The translations under genes were made by a program, and so were the position numbers. This document shows, one piece after another, positions 1 through 8,532 of a stretch of 64,000 nucleotides of DNA. The stretch comes from Candidatus Flexicrinis proximus (GTDB taxonomy: Bacteria > Chloroflexota > Anaerolineae > Aggregatilineales > Phototrophicaceae). The notes below the pieces were generated by a model. The model did not search any database and was not told where the DNA came from. It worked only from the letters and a program-made list of their open reading frames with translations. How positions within the stretch are numbered: position 1 is the first letter of the stretch; each line of letters opens with the position of its first letter. Location: the NCBI GenBank assembly GCA_016712885.1, contig JADJQF010000033.1:558001-622000 (forward strand). Direction: 5' to 3'.

Positions 1-1
1 G

Positions 2-100
2 ATTGCGTTAGCGTGCTGTGCCGTCACCGTCGTCATCGCCCTGATCGCAGCGGGTGTCGGGCCGTTCGCGGCTATTGCCGACCAGCTTGCCCGCCGTTAA
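2..100 (+). CDS. C-terminal end of a membrane protein (partial)
   Basis: An open frame enters from the left edge and stops at TAA 98-100, giving 32 residues. They form one hydrophobic segment rich in Ala, Val and Ile, followed by a short polar tail ending in ARR. A last transmembrane helix with a charged end is the only safe reading. The pattern would fit the end of a multi-helix protein such as a proton-translocating NADH dehydrogenase subunit, but that is a guess. A strong hairpin follows 24 bases downstream, so this is probably the last gene of its operon. Confidence 0.6.
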   Translation: MALACCAVTVVIALIAAGVGPFAAIADQLARR

Positions 101-124
101 TGCCTGTTAGGCACTCGCATCTGC

Positions 125-152
125 GAAAAGACCGCGCCGGCGCGGTCTTTTC
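125..152. terminator. Perfect inverted-repeat terminator
   Basis: A perfect 14+14 base palindrome with an A4 tract on the left and a T4 tract on the right and a GC-rich core (GACCGCGCC / GGCGCGGTC). It follows the stop at 98-100. Its symmetry lets it act in both directions, which would also close the minus-strand operon ending at 230. Confidence 0.85.
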
Positions 153-154
153 GT

Positions 155-216
155 AATGAGGGTGTTGAGAGGGTGACAACCCTTTCGCGGAGGCGTGGAG
201 GCAGCGCCTCCACACC
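155..216 (+). repeat. Intergenic hairpin repeat, R module
   Basis: One copy of the repeat family seen throughout this window. It has two adjacent hairpins: GAGGGTG-ACAA-CCCTTTC, then GTGGAGGC-AGC-GCCTCCAC. The same arrangement is at 3163, 28380, 32048 and 34557, and in reverse at 52857 and 56404. It lies just beyond the 3' end of the minus-strand dehydrogenase gene. Confidence 0.8.
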
Positions 217-229
217 ACGAAATCCATCG

Positions 230-1084
230 TCAACCTGTGGGCAAACCTGCCAGTTCGGCGCTCACCCGCCACAACCGCTCTTGAGACTCCACCGCCACGG
301 CCTGCTTGGAAGGCGGGGTTACCTTGCTGGTGTCCCAATACGCGCCGCTGATTTGCCCGCCTTCCGCCGATGAGGCCACATGGATGCTAGTCTCTGCGCC
401 CTTTTCGGGCGTGCGGCCAAATACCCGGCTGAACAACGTCACGCCCCTGCCCACAATACCGCCGTTGTTTGCGCCGAAACCGGTATGTACCAGTCCCGGA
501 TGCACGGCGTTGACCGTTACCTTTGACGAGTCGACCCGCCGCGCCAGCGCCAGCGTGAACAGCACATTCATCAGCTTCGACTCGCTGTACCGCCTGAAGC
601 CGGAGTAAGTTCCCCGTTCGCACTGGAGGTTCTCGAAGTTGACGCCGCTGGTTAGGAAGTGCGCGCCAGACGAAACGTTGATGATTCGCGCCGGCGTGCT
701 CGCTGTCAGTTTGTCCAGCAGCAGCCGCGTGAGCAGGTAATAGCTCATGTGGTTCAGCGCAAAGGTATATTCCAGACCCTCTTCTGTAAACTCGCGCCGC
801 TGGAAAACACCTCCTGCGTTGTTGATCAGGACGTCGAGCCGGTCATACTGCGCACTAAATTCTGCCGCGATGCGGCGCGTCTCGCGCATCAGCGACAAAT
901 CGCCCAACAGGCTGGTGATATTCGGGTTTCCGCTGGTGCGCTTCAGGTCTTCGAGGGCGGAAGCCGTCTTGGCCGGGTTGCGCCCGGTGATAACGACGCG
1001 TGCGCCCAGCCGGGCCAGTTCGCGCGCTGTTTCCAGGCCAATTCCGTTGGTGCCGCCGGTGATTAGGACTGTCTTGCCGTGCAT
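230..1084 (-). CDS. Short-chain dehydrogenase/reductase (SDR)
   Basis: A 284-residue classical SDR: NAD(P)-dependent oxidoreductase with a Rossmann fold. The nucleotide-binding motif TGGTNGIG is at residues 10-17, NNAG near 88-91, the catalytic Ser lies in INVSSGAH and the Tyr/Lys pair in YSESK. The Arg after the second strand (TGRN) is typical of NADPH-preferring members. Overall it resembles the retinol-dehydrogenase/WW-oxidoreductase-like group, but the substrate cannot be told. Its start lies 22 bases inside the end of the upstream SGNH gene, so the two are probably translationally coupled. Confidence 0.9.
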   Translation of the reverse strand: MHGKTVLITGGTNGIGLETARELARLGARVVITGRNPAKTASALEDLKRTSGNPNITSLLGDLSLMRETRRIAAEFSAQYDRLDVLINNAGGVFQRREFTEEGLEYTFALNHMSYYLLTRLLLDKLTASTPARIINVSSGAHFLTSGVNFENLQCERGTYSGFRRYSESKLMNVLFTLALARRVDSSKVTVNAVHPGLVHTGFGANNGGIVGRGVTLFSRVFGRTPEKGAETSIHVASSAEGGQISGAYWDTSKVTPPSKQAVAVESQERLWRVSAELAGLPTG

Positions 1085-2259
1085 GGGTTCTCCTCAAGGT
1101 ACGAGGAGACAGTATGCGCTGCCAAGGTGTGTCCTGCATGATTCCAGTGTGAGTCGTACGTGTAATAAGTGACGCTGCGCGCGCCCGCGGCGACGAACTC
1201 CGGCAGCAGGTCGATGAACTGCCAGTCCGCATCTCTGGCGATAGATCGCACGACGTCGCGCTGGTTGTCCCAACGTGCCGCCAGCCTCTCGTACTCCACC
1301 GGCGCAACTTCGCCGTGTGTCAGCCAGCCATCCTCACCGATTTCCAGTTCCCGCGCGTTGAGCAGCACGTACTGCCGGTTTCCGGTTGGGTCTGCCTGCC
1401 GGAAATAGACATGCTCTTTGTTTGGCACGTAGACCAGCGCCACGCATGCCCCGTTCGCCGCCTCGCGGATCGCGTCGAGCGATGCCCGCAGTTCCGCGGC
1501 GTTGCGGCTTTCAGCGTAGGTTTCCGCCTCACCGTTCAGCCACCACAGGTAATCGCTGATATAGGCGATTTCGATGCGCGACCCGTCTGCGCGGTCATGT
1601 TCGAGCGGATACAGGTAGCGCTCCTCAGGATCGAGCGTGATGTCCGTGTACTGTTCGAGCTGGCGCACGTCTGTGATCGGCTGGGCATGCGACCGGGTGA
1701 GGTTGAGTTCCACCGCGCCGCTTCCGGCCTCGGATTGCTGGCGGCTGGTCTGGATATTGCTCAGGTCGTTGCCTTCGAAGTAGGCGACCAGCACCCAGGT
1801 GTGGTCGGGCGCCAAGAAACGCCTGGCGACTTCGGCATATTCGAGCGGCCCGAACCCGCTCCAACCCAGGTTACGCACCGGCGTATCGAGGGTGTCTGCC
1901 AGGATATCCGTCCACGGCACCTGACCGCCGTCGGTAAATGAGTCCCCGATCACGGCAATCGGATACTGGTCTGCCGTGCGCGCCGGACGGCGGAATCCGT
2001 GCGCGTCATCGTAGCGCACGCCGTCTTCGAGGACGCGGTTGGTGTCGGGTGGGCGTACCTGGCCGGGCTGATGCCGGAACGTGTCGCCGTCCAGGTCTGT
2101 GAAGAAGAAGCGTTGTCCACCCGGTTCGAGGCTTGGAAACAGCCGGATCAACAGCAGGACCAGCAGAATCCCGACGCCGATTCCGCCGGCGATCAGGATC
2201 AGCGATCCGATCAGCTTGGCGCGGCCGGAGAGTGGGGGAGTTGCGTTAGAGGGCGTCAT
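1063..2259 (-). CDS. Membrane-anchored SGNH-like hydrolase/acyltransferase
   Basis: A 398-residue protein with an N-terminal transmembrane anchor (about 15-40) and a large extracytoplasmic part. GDSFTDG carries the nucleophile Ser, GWSGFGPLEY and FEGNDL fit the Gly and Asn blocks, and DSHWNHAGH near the C-terminus supplies the Asp/His pair. This resembles the SGNH fold of AlgJ/AlgX-type polysaccharide O-acetylation proteins. Start 2259 was chosen because the anchor follows directly; upstream in-frame codons add a basic stretch unlike the family. No clear Shine-Dalgarno is visible. The stop overlaps the SDR start. A role in modifying a cell-surface glycan is an inference from the fold. Confidence 0.75.
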   Translation of the reverse strand: MTPSNATPPLSGRAKLIGSLILIAGGIGVGILLVLLLIRLFPSLEPGGQRFFFTDLDGDTFRHQPGQVRPPDTNRVLEDGVRYDDAHGFRRPARTADQYPIAVIGDSFTDGGQVPWTDILADTLDTPVRNLGWSGFGPLEYAEVARRFLAPDHTWVLVAYFEGNDLSNIQTSRQQSEAGSGAVELNLTRSHAQPITDVRQLEQYTDITLDPEERYLYPLEHDRADGSRIEIAYISDYLWWLNGEAETYAESRNAAELRASLDAIREAANGACVALVYVPNKEHVYFRQADPTGNRQYVLLNARELEIGEDGWLTHGEVAPVEYERLAARWDNQRDVVRSIARDADWQFIDLLPEFVAAGARSVTYYTYDSHWNHAGHTLAAHTVSSYLEENPCTARQS

Positions 2260-2449
2260 TCTGCATATTATGCGTCTGAGCAACCTAACTTGGTAGGGAC
2301 GGCAGGAGTGCGGGGTTCTCAATCAGCATTAATCGCGCCCCGCGCCAAAATGTTAGATAATGAGCAGCATTGTGGCAGTCCCGCATCCAACCGCTGATAA
2401 TGAAACTCGATTGATACGCCCCATCGGCACTCAGTAGAAAAGGTGTGAC

Positions 2450-3052
2450 GTGGTTCGTTGGCTCAGGAAGAAAATCCGCGCGCAGATCAGTGCGCGTGTC
2501 TCTCGCGAGACGCTCCTGTCGCAGGCCGTTCATGGCGACAATATCACCGCGCTGGCCGCCATCGAAGAATTGAAGGAACGCCTCCTGTTTCAGGATGGCA
2601 CGCTTCAGGGCTTGAGTTTTGCCGGCGCCCGGCTTCACAAAGTGCAATTGGCGAAAGCGCGCCTCCAGCTAACAGACTTTACCGGCGCAGTCCTCACCAG
2701 TTGCTATTTGGGCGACACCGACCTCTCGAAAGCCAGGCTGCTCAAGGCTAATCTGGCCGATGGCAATCTGCGCGAATGCAAACTCGTCGACGCTGACCTG
2801 ACCGGCGCGGTGCTCCGCGGCGCCCACCTGGCCAAAGCCGACCTGCGCGGTGCCGTGCTGCGCAGTACCGACTTGACCGGCGCCAACCTCTGGCAGGCGC
2901 ATCTGCATGCCGCCAACTTCACCGGCGCCGTTCTGACTCAGGCCAACCTGAGCGGCGCAAACTTTAATCCGCATACCATCATGCCGGACGGCCGGAACTG
3001 GCATTCTGAACTGGATCTGTCGCTCTATACCGGCCGCCCGATTATCGCCTAG
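2450..3052 (+). CDS. Pentapeptide-repeat protein
   Basis: A 200-residue protein starting at GTG 2450 behind an AAAGGTG ribosome site. Residues 1-50 form a charged helical leader. From about 52 to 175 there are some 20 consecutive A(D/N)LXX-type pentapeptides, such as ADLTG, ANLSG and ADLRG. These build the right-handed quadrilateral beta helix of the pentapeptide-repeat family. No signal peptide or fused catalytic domain is seen. Family members include DNA-mimic gyrase protectors, but most have no known role, and nothing nearby suggests one here. Confidence 0.9.
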   Translation: MVRWLRKKIRAQISARVSRETLLSQAVHGDNITALAAIEELKERLLFQDGTLQGLSFAGARLHKVQLAKARLQLTDFTGAVLTSCYLGDTDLSKARLLKANLADGNLRECKLVDADLTGAVLRGAHLAKADLRGAVLRSTDLTGANLWQAHLHAANFTGAVLTQANLSGANFNPHTIMPDGRNWHSELDLSLYTGRPIIA

Positions 3053-3071
3053 AGCGCGTCATGCACCTTCG

Positions 3072-3218
3072 ATGGGGTTTCACCCCAATCCCCGGCAGAA
3101 GTGTGCACTCCTGCACCTCCCATAGCGATTTTGTGGCGTGAGCGTCACAAAATCGCGGATGAGGGGTCGAGGGGCGCAAGTCCCTCGCGGAGGTGTGGAG
3201 GCAGCGCCTCCACAAACC
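3072..3218 (+). repeat. Intergenic hairpin repeat, full L-centre-R copy
   Basis: The most complete copy read in this direction. The L module comprises TGGGGTTTCACCCC and CAGAAGTGTGCACTCCTG hairpins. The centre is a long stem (CGATTTTGTGGCG / CGTCACAAAATCG). The R module is GAGGGGTCGAGGGGCGCAAG with CCTCGC, then GTGGAGGCAGCGCCTCCAC. It fills the gap between the 3' ends of two convergent genes. Every module is a potential RNA hairpin; no open frame is present. Confidence 0.85.
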
Positions 3219-3246
3219 AAGTCCATAACAGGCTCTAAAACCACAG

Positions 3247-4455
3247 TCATGTTACAGCGGAAAGCCACGCCACGCCGGCGATCAGAGTCAAGATCGTGAT
3301 CGGGATGCCGGCCTTCAGATACTCTACAAATCCCAGCCGCACCCCGCCCGCCGCGGCTACTTCCGCCACAATCAGCGTCGCAGCCGACCCGAGCAGCGTG
3401 AAATTTCCCGCCAGTGTCGACGCCATCGCCAGCACCAGCCACGCCTGATGTGGGTCGGGGAAGCTGGCGATTTCCGGGCGCATCAGCAGTACCGCCGGCA
3501 CGTTGCTGACGACGTTGCTCAATACGCCGGTCACCACTGTGAATGCCGGGATGCCGCTCTTCAGGATTGGCGACACCGCGGCAAAGAGTTGTTCGCTCAG
3601 CCCGGTCGCCTCGATTGCGCCGGTGACGACGAATAATCCGGCGAAAAACGCCAGCAGGTCCCATTCCAGCGCCAGCAGCTTCTGCGGCCGCAGCCGGGAC
3701 AGCATTAGTGCCCCCGCCGCGATGCACGTGGCCGTCACGATGGGCACGCCGACCAGAAACGCAGCCAACAGCGCCGCCGTGACGCCAATCGTCCGGGCCA
3801 GCAGCGGATTATACGTGCGTGGTGCGGGCAGTTCGACGCGCGTGAGGGGCGTCGCGAATTCCTGACGGTAAATGTACAGGATCACGATCCAGCAGATCAC
3901 CAGCCCGACCAACGCGACCGGCCCCAGGTAGGCGAGGAATTCGAGGTAGGGGATCTTACTGGCCTGGCCGATGATGATGTTCTGCGGGTTACCGGTGATC
4001 GTCGCCACTGATCCAACGTTGGCCGCCGCGCCTAACCCGACCAGATATGGCACCGGATTGCGCTTGAGCCGCAGCGTCAGCTCCACCACCAGCGGCGTGA
4101 ACATCAGGCACACCGGATCGTTCAGGAACAGCGCCGACAGCACGCCCGAGGCCGCGATAATCAGCGCCAGCAGGCTCCGCGGGCTGCGTCCCATCCGCAA
4201 GGTGTACACCCCCACCCACCGGAAAAACCCGCTCAGGCGCAGGTTCACGTTCAGCACCATCATCGCGCCCAGCAGTAGGATCGTCCCCATATCCAGCGAG
4301 CGCAGCGCCTGTTCCTCGCTCAGCGCGCCGACCAGCACCAGCAGCGCCGCCCCCACCAGCGCGATCTGCGCGCGGTTCATACGCAGATACGGCACCCGCC
4401 CGATGGCAATCGCAGCGTAAATCCCGACGACAAGCACGGCGGTCAGCAGGGGCAT
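3247..4455 (-). CDS. ArsB/CitM-type ion transporter
   Basis: A polytopic membrane protein of about 402 residues with some ten hydrophobic segments in two similar halves, each with a signature: TGNPQNIIIG in the first, and NVVSNVPAVLL followed by GNFTLLGSAATLI in the second. This is the ion-transporter superfamily (ArsB, CitM, NhaD, SLC13 relatives), which moves arsenite, citrate or other anions or Na+/H+. No arsR, arsenate reductase or metabolic gene is adjacent, so the substrate is open. A start 16 codons earlier (4503) is possible; 4455 was chosen because the first membrane segment follows it directly. Confidence 0.85.
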   Translation of the reverse strand: MPLLTAVLVVGIYAAIAIGRVPYLRMNRAQIALVGAALLVLVGALSEEQALRSLDMGTILLLGAMMVLNVNLRLSGFFRWVGVYTLRMGRSPRSLLALIIAASGVLSALFLNDPVCLMFTPLVVELTLRLKRNPVPYLVGLGAAANVGSVATITGNPQNIIIGQASKIPYLEFLAYLGPVALVGLVICWIVILYIYRQEFATPLTRVELPAPRTYNPLLARTIGVTAALLAAFLVGVPIVTATCIAAGALMLSRLRPQKLLALEWDLLAFFAGLFVVTGAIEATGLSEQLFAAVSPILKSGIPAFTVVTGVLSNVVSNVPAVLLMRPEIASFPDPHQAWLVLAMASTLAGNFTLLGSAATLIVAEVAAAGGVRLGFVEYLKAGIPITILTLIAGVAWLSAVT

Positions 4456-4551
4456 AGCCAAAATGTCCAGTGTTGGGGGATATGTACAAGTGCGGAATTG
4501 CATTCCGGCGTATCATATCGGAACAGCCTTATTTAGACGAGGGAATGCCTT

Positions 4552-6030
4552 ATGCGTCGTTTGATCGCCCTGCTTGTGCTGCTGATTGTCATCGCGTCAT
4601 CCGTCAGCGCGGTCCCGCCGTCCTTGGGCGGGTGTCAGATGTTCCCCGCGGACAATGCCTGGAATACCAACATTTCCGGCGCGGCTGTCCACCCCAACAG
4701 CGCCAACTACATCGCCAATATCCTCGCCAACGGCGGCGACTTCGTTCACCCCGATTTCGGTGGTGACACGAACGACTGGTATGGCATCCCCTGGACGACA
4801 GCCACCAGTTCCACCCCACTAGTAAACATGAGCTTCGATTACGACGACGAGAGCGACCCCGGCCCGTACCCGATCCCGGTGGGTGCGCCCATTGAGGGCG
4901 GGGCGCATCTCAACAATGGGGTCAGCGGCGACCGGCACATCCTTGTCGTTGAGACCACCAACTGCATTCTCTACGAGGTCTACTCGGCTTACCCCGACGG
5001 CGTGGGCGGTTTCGATGCCGGCTCTGGCGCGGTTTATGACCTCGGCAGCAACGATCTGCGCCCCGAAGGTTGGACTTCAGCCGATGCCGCCGGCCTGCCC
5101 ATCCTCCCCGGCCTTGCCAACTGTGCCGAGGCGAATTCGGGGACGATCAGCCATGCCCTGCGCTTCACCGTCAGCGAAACCCAGCGCGCCTTCATCTATC
5201 CAGCCACTCACTTCGCGTCGTCCAACACCGGCGCCAATTTCCCGCCCATGGGCCTGCGCCTGCGCCTGAAAGCCGGCTACAACACCTCCGGCCTCACCGG
5301 TCAGGCCTTGGCCATCGCCACCGCGCTCAAGCAGTATGGCATGATCCTGGCCGACAACGGCAGCAATTGGTTCATCAGCGGCGAATATAACCCGGCCTGC
5401 TGGGACGATGACCAGCTCAACGACCTGAAGAGTATCCCCGGCTCGGCCTTCGAAGTGATCGTTTCGCCACCGCCGCCGTCCGAAGTCCCCGGCGATCTGA
5501 TCAAGAACGGGGGCTTTGAGGCCGGCCTCACCGCCGCCAAAAAGCCTGCCTTTTGGACCCTCCTCGTCAACAAGGACCGCCGCCGCTGCAGCCAGAACAT
5601 CGACATCCCTGGCGTCGGGCTCACCAGCGTCGGCTATCAGGGACGCTGCGCGTTCGAGTTCAAGGGCACCGGCACCGTCGATGTCCTCAAGCAGAATGTC
5701 AAACTCGGCCTGTTCGCCGTCGGTTCGACCGTCGAATTTGACGCGTTCGTGGCTCTTTCCAATGTGCTGCCCGGCAGCGCGAAGATCAAAGCCAAGCTGG
5801 TCTATTCCAACGGTACCTCCAGTTCGGTATTCGTCGATTTGCCCAACGGCTCCGCCGACTATGCCCCGGTCGGTTTCACGTTGGACGAGCTTCAGGTGAC
5901 CAATCTCAGCAAGATCAAGCTCAAGATCACCCATACCAGCCCGTCGGGCAAGCTTTGGCTCGACGCGCTCTCGCTCGTCCTCATACCGCCGGCGCCCCGC
6001 GCGCTGCCGCTGCCTCCCGCTGCGGGCTGA
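4552..6030 (+). CDS. Secreted protein with C-terminal NGGFE-type domain
   Basis: A 492-residue exported protein. It has a signal peptide (1-20, ending VSAVP) after an ACGAGGG ribosome site. Residues about 25-300 form a domain with FPADNAWNT, HPDFGGD, GDRHILVV and EVYSAYP motifs, seen in uncharacterised secreted bacterial proteins. A short proline linker follows (PPPPSEVP). Residues 319-485 form a beta-rich module opening with NGGFE and containing a Trp, a DRRRC cluster, GRCAFEFKG and KIKLKITHTS-GK-LWLD. That module recurs in the genes at 53187 and 54911. The tail PRALPLPPAAG resembles theirs only loosely. Its fold suggests a galactose-binding or carbohydrate-binding-like jelly roll, but the ligand is unknown. 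Confidence 0.8.
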   Translation: MRRLIALLVLLIVIASSVSAVPPSLGGCQMFPADNAWNTNISGAAVHPNSANYIANILANGGDFVHPDFGGDTNDWYGIPWTTATSSTPLVNMSFDYDDESDPGPYPIPVGAPIEGGAHLNNGVSGDRHILVVETTNCILYEVYSAYPDGVGGFDAGSGAVYDLGSNDLRPEGWTSADAAGLPILPGLANCAEANSGTISHALRFTVSETQRAFIYPATHFASSNTGANFPPMGLRLRLKAGYNTSGLTGQALAIATALKQYGMILADNGSNWFISGEYNPACWDDDQLNDLKSIPGSAFEVIVSPPPPSEVPGDLIKNGGFEAGLTAAKKPAFWTLLVNKDRRRCSQNIDIPGVGLTSVGYQGRCAFEFKGTGTVDVLKQNVKLGLFAVGSTVEFDAFVALSNVLPGSAKIKAKLVYSNGTSSSVFVDLPNGSADYAPVGFTLDELQVTNLSKIKLKITHTSPSGKLWLDALSLVLIPPAPRALPLPPAAG

Positions 6031-6046
6031 TCCCCGGCCTTCGATT

Positions 6047-6071
6047 AAGGGCGGTACAGGCCGCCCTTTTT
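6047..6071 (+). terminator. Rho-independent terminator
   Basis: GGGCGG (6049-6054) pairs with CCGCCC (6061-6066) around a 6-base loop and is followed by T5. It lies 17 bases after the stop of the secreted-protein gene and before the ssb promoter. Confidence 0.9.
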
Positions 6072-6103
6072 CATTTCCCCCATTTTCTGGTACCTTAGAA
6101 TAC

Positions 6104-6132
6104 TTGTTCTGAATCGCCGCTTGTGTTATACT
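6104..6132 (+). promoter_or_regulatory. Sigma70-type promoter of ssb
   Basis: The -35 element is TTGTTC (6104-6109), the spacer 17 bases, and the -10 element TATACT (6127-6132). The start would lie near 6139, leaving about 105 bases of leader before the ssb ATG. Confidence 0.8.
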
Positions 6133-6243
6133 GATTCAGTCCGCAAAAACCGCGTCCGAAACCAATAAATTGGCCGCGGGGTTTCTCTCCGAGAACAGGG
6201 CATACGCACACGCAGTGGTTTTACGACTAAAGGAGAGCTTCCC

Positions 6244-6741
6244 ATGTATCAGCAAATCACCATCATAGGCAATGTCGGCCGTGATCCAGACTTGAGATTC
6301 ACGCCGCAGGGCATCGCCGTCTGCGATTTCTCCGTCGCCGTTAACAAGCGCGTCGGTGGCCAGAACAACACCGAGCCGCGCGACGAAACCACCTGGTTCC
6401 GCGTCACCTGCTGGCGCCAGTTGGCCGAAACCGTCGCCAAGTATGTCAAGAAGGGCAAGCAGATTATGGTTGTCGGCGAGGTCACCGCCTCGGCCTATAC
6501 CGATAAAAACCAGCAGCCCGCGGCCACCCTCGAAATCACCGCCCAGACCGTTAAGTTCCTCGGCAGCCGCGATGACAGTGAAGGCGGCGGCGAAGGCGGC
6601 GGCGGTCAGCGCTATCAGGATGACTTCCGTCCTCCCCAGCAGGAGTCCTCCGGCGGTAAAAGCGGTGGCCAGCGGGGCGGCGGTCAGCGCGGCGGCCGCA
6701 ATCAGGCGCCCCCGGAAAATAGCGACGACATCCCGTTCTAG
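6244..6741 (+). CDS. ssb: Single-stranded DNA-binding protein
   Basis: 165 residues behind a strong AAGGAG site. The N-terminal OB fold (1-110) carries the family blocks IIGNVGRDPDLRFTPQG, ETTWFRVTCW and YVKKGKQIMVVGEV. A disordered Gly/Gln/Arg-rich linker (114-155) leads to the acidic tail DDIPF, the docking peptide for RecQ, PriA, exonuclease I and other partners. The protein acts as a tetramer coating single strands in replication and repair. It has its own promoter and is not next to rpsF/rpsR, the usual partners of the main ssb, so it may be either the house-keeping copy relocated or a second copy. Confidence 0.97.
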   Translation: MYQQITIIGNVGRDPDLRFTPQGIAVCDFSVAVNKRVGGQNNTEPRDETTWFRVTCWRQLAETVAKYVKKGKQIMVVGEVTASAYTDKNQQPAATLEITAQTVKFLGSRDDSEGGGEGGGGQRYQDDFRPPQQESSGGKSGGQRGGGQRGGRNQAPPENSDDIPF

Positions 6742-6775
6742 CCCCGGCTGGACGGTCAGACCAATCAATCAACAA

Positions 6776-6803
6776 GCCGCGGTGGATCTCCATCGCGGCC
6801 TGT
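6776..6803 (+). terminator. Probable terminator of ssb
   Basis: A 24-base hairpin (GCCGCGGTGGA / TCCATCGCGGC, one G-U pair) lies 35 bases after the ssb stop. Only TGTTCTT follows, so the U tract is weak. Confidence 0.55.
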
Positions 6804-6900
6804 TCTTATGTCGCAATTGCTGCCCGTTGGCCTGCCCCAACCGTACCCACCCCACATTTGCCACCCGTAAAAAACGTTTAGCCTCGTCCCGGCAGGGATC

Positions 6901-7389
6901 TCAGCCGGCGTCTTCGGGGTAGTCTTCCAGCAGCGAGGGCCGGGGCACTTCCTGCGTCACGTTCGCGGCAAGTTCCTCGTGGTCACGCTCCACGTCCAGC
7001 CGCATGTACTCGACCTTAATGCACTTGTCCATCACCAGCGCCATATTGGCAGCCTGCGCGATATCGACCGCGTCGCGGTGCTCGACACCCAGCTGCGCCC
7101 ACACCGCTTTTGCGCCGATCGCCGCGGCCTCGCGCGCAACGTCGGGCAGATATTCGCTGCGCCGGAACACGTTGACGATGTCGACATGCACTGGGATATC
7201 GGCCAGTGTCGCGTAGACCGGCCGGCCGGCCGCCTCGGCAATGGTCGGGTTGACGGCGAAAACGACGTATCCGGCCCGGCGCAGGAACGAGGCAATCTGG
7301 TAGCTGGTGCGCGAGGGGTCGTCGGAATGGCCGACCACGGCAATCGTCCGCGCTGCGCTGAGAAGGTCGTGCATCTGTTGATCGTTCAT
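6901..7389 (-). CDS. CoA-binding domain protein (YccU-like)
   Basis: A 162-residue single-domain protein of the CoA_binding_2 family, a Rossmann-like fold related to the CoA-binding part of succinyl-CoA synthetase. The visible blocks are TIAVVGHSDDPSRTSY, VFAVNPTIAEAAG, VDIVNVFRRSEYLPDVA, AVWAQLGV and a conserved MDKCIKVEY near the end, with Cys in the family position. It probably binds CoA or another nucleotide, but the physiological role is unknown throughout the family. It stands alone between ssb, which points away, and an intergenic repeat. Confidence 0.9.
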   Translation of the reverse strand: MNDQQMHDLLSAARTIAVVGHSDDPSRTSYQIASFLRRAGYVVFAVNPTIAEAAGRPVYATLADIPVHVDIVNVFRRSEYLPDVAREAAAIGAKAVWAQLGVEHRDAVDIAQAANMALVMDKCIKVEYMRLDVERDHEELAANVTQEVPRPSLLEDYPEDAG

Positions 7390-7498
7390 TGCCGCTTCCG
7401 TCTATCCTGCCAGTCGGGTCATGCCCGCCGCCGCGTCCGACCCCTATTTTCGCACAAGCTGCTCGAAATTGGTGAGTGTAGCCACCACCAACTATCCG

Positions 7499-7551
7499 AG
7501 GTACAGGAGGCCGCGCCTCCTGCCGGGTGCAGGGCAGTGCCCTGCGCTTTT
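7499..7551 (-). repeat. Intergenic hairpin repeat, L module
   Basis: AGGAGGCCGCGCCTCCT followed by GCAGGGCAGTGCCCTGC, then TTTT. This matches the L module of the repeat family (compare 21190 and 56510). It sits 18 bases beyond the 3' end of the minus-strand ABC gene. Confidence 0.65.
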
Positions 7552-7569
7552 CCTAATCGCCAACCGCTT

Positions 7570-8529
7570 CTAACTCACGATCCCTTGCGTCACCTTCATG
7601 AACACCGACTCGAGGTCGCGCACTTCCTCCTGGAAACCCAGGATTGCCAATCCGGCCGCCGCCAGCGCCTGACTGACCGCCGCCACGCCGTCGTCGTCGC
7701 CCTGGAAGTCGATCCGCACCCGTGAGCGGCCGCCCTTGGGTTCCAGGATTTCCGCCGCCACCACCCCCGCGACTCCCAACGCGACCGAACGCGCCGTCTG
7801 CGCCGCGCCGTCGTCCTTCAGCGTCACGAACAGCTCGCGGTGCGGCATCAACCGCGCCTTGAGTTCGCTCATCGACCCCTGCATGACCAGCTTTCCAGCT
7901 TCCACGATGCCGATGTGCGTGCAGATATTCTCCACGTCGGCCAGGATGTGCGTGCTGAAGAAGATCGTCTTGCCCATCTTCGCCAGTTCGACCATCAATT
8001 CGCGGATTTCGATGCGCGCTCGTGGATCGAGGCCGCTGGCCGGCTCATCGAGGATCAGCACCGCCGGATCGTGCGCCAGCGTCCGCGCCAGCGACAATCT
8101 CTGCTTCATGCCCCGGCTCAGCTTATCGACCATATCGTCGCGCTTATGCGTCAGGTCGACCAGCGCCAGCAGATCGTTGATCAGCTTCTTGCGTTCGCCT
8201 TCGGCGATGTCGTAGCAAGCAGCGAAAAAGTCCAGATATTCCCACACGCGCAGGTCGTCGTAGACGCCGAATTCGTCCGGCATATAGCCGATCGCCCGCC
8301 GCACGGCAATCTGATCGGTCACCACCGAGTGGCCGCCCACCCACGCCTCGCCGCTCGTCGGGCGGGTGAGGGTGGTCAGCATCCGCATCGTCGTGGTCTT
8401 CCCCGCGCCGTTCGGCCCCAGGAAGCCGTAAATCGATCCGGCCGGCACTTCCAGCGACAAGCCGTCGACGGCGGTGAACTTGCCGAAGCGTTTCACAAGG
8501 TCACGGGTTTCGATTATCAAGTCAGCCAT
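7570..8529 (-). CDS. ABC transporter ATP-binding protein
   Basis: A 319-residue ATPase of the drug/antibiotic-export type. Walker A is GPNGAGKTTT (about 38-47), the signature is LSRGMKQRLSLA and Walker B is ILDEPASGLD, followed by the switch His in STHILAD. Residues 230-319 form a C-terminal regulatory extension typical of this group. No membrane subunit is adjacent; the next minus-strand gene downstream is unrelated, so the permease must be encoded elsewhere. It starts three bases after the DUF402 gene and is probably cotranscribed with it and with thiamine pyrophosphokinase. Confidence 0.93.
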   Translation of the reverse strand: MADLIIETRDLVKRFGKFTAVDGLSLEVPAGSIYGFLGPNGAGKTTTMRMLTTLTRPTSGEAWVGGHSVVTDQIAVRRAIGYMPDEFGVYDDLRVWEYLDFFAACYDIAEGERKKLINDLLALVDLTHKRDDMVDKLSRGMKQRLSLARTLAHDPAVLILDEPASGLDPRARIEIRELMVELAKMGKTIFFSTHILADVENICTHIGIVEAGKLVMQGSMSELKARLMPHRELFVTLKDDGAAQTARSVALGVAGVVAAEILEPKGGRSRVRIDFQGDDDGVAAVSQALAAAGLAILGFQEEVRDLESVFMKVTQGIVS

Positions 8530-8532
8530 GGT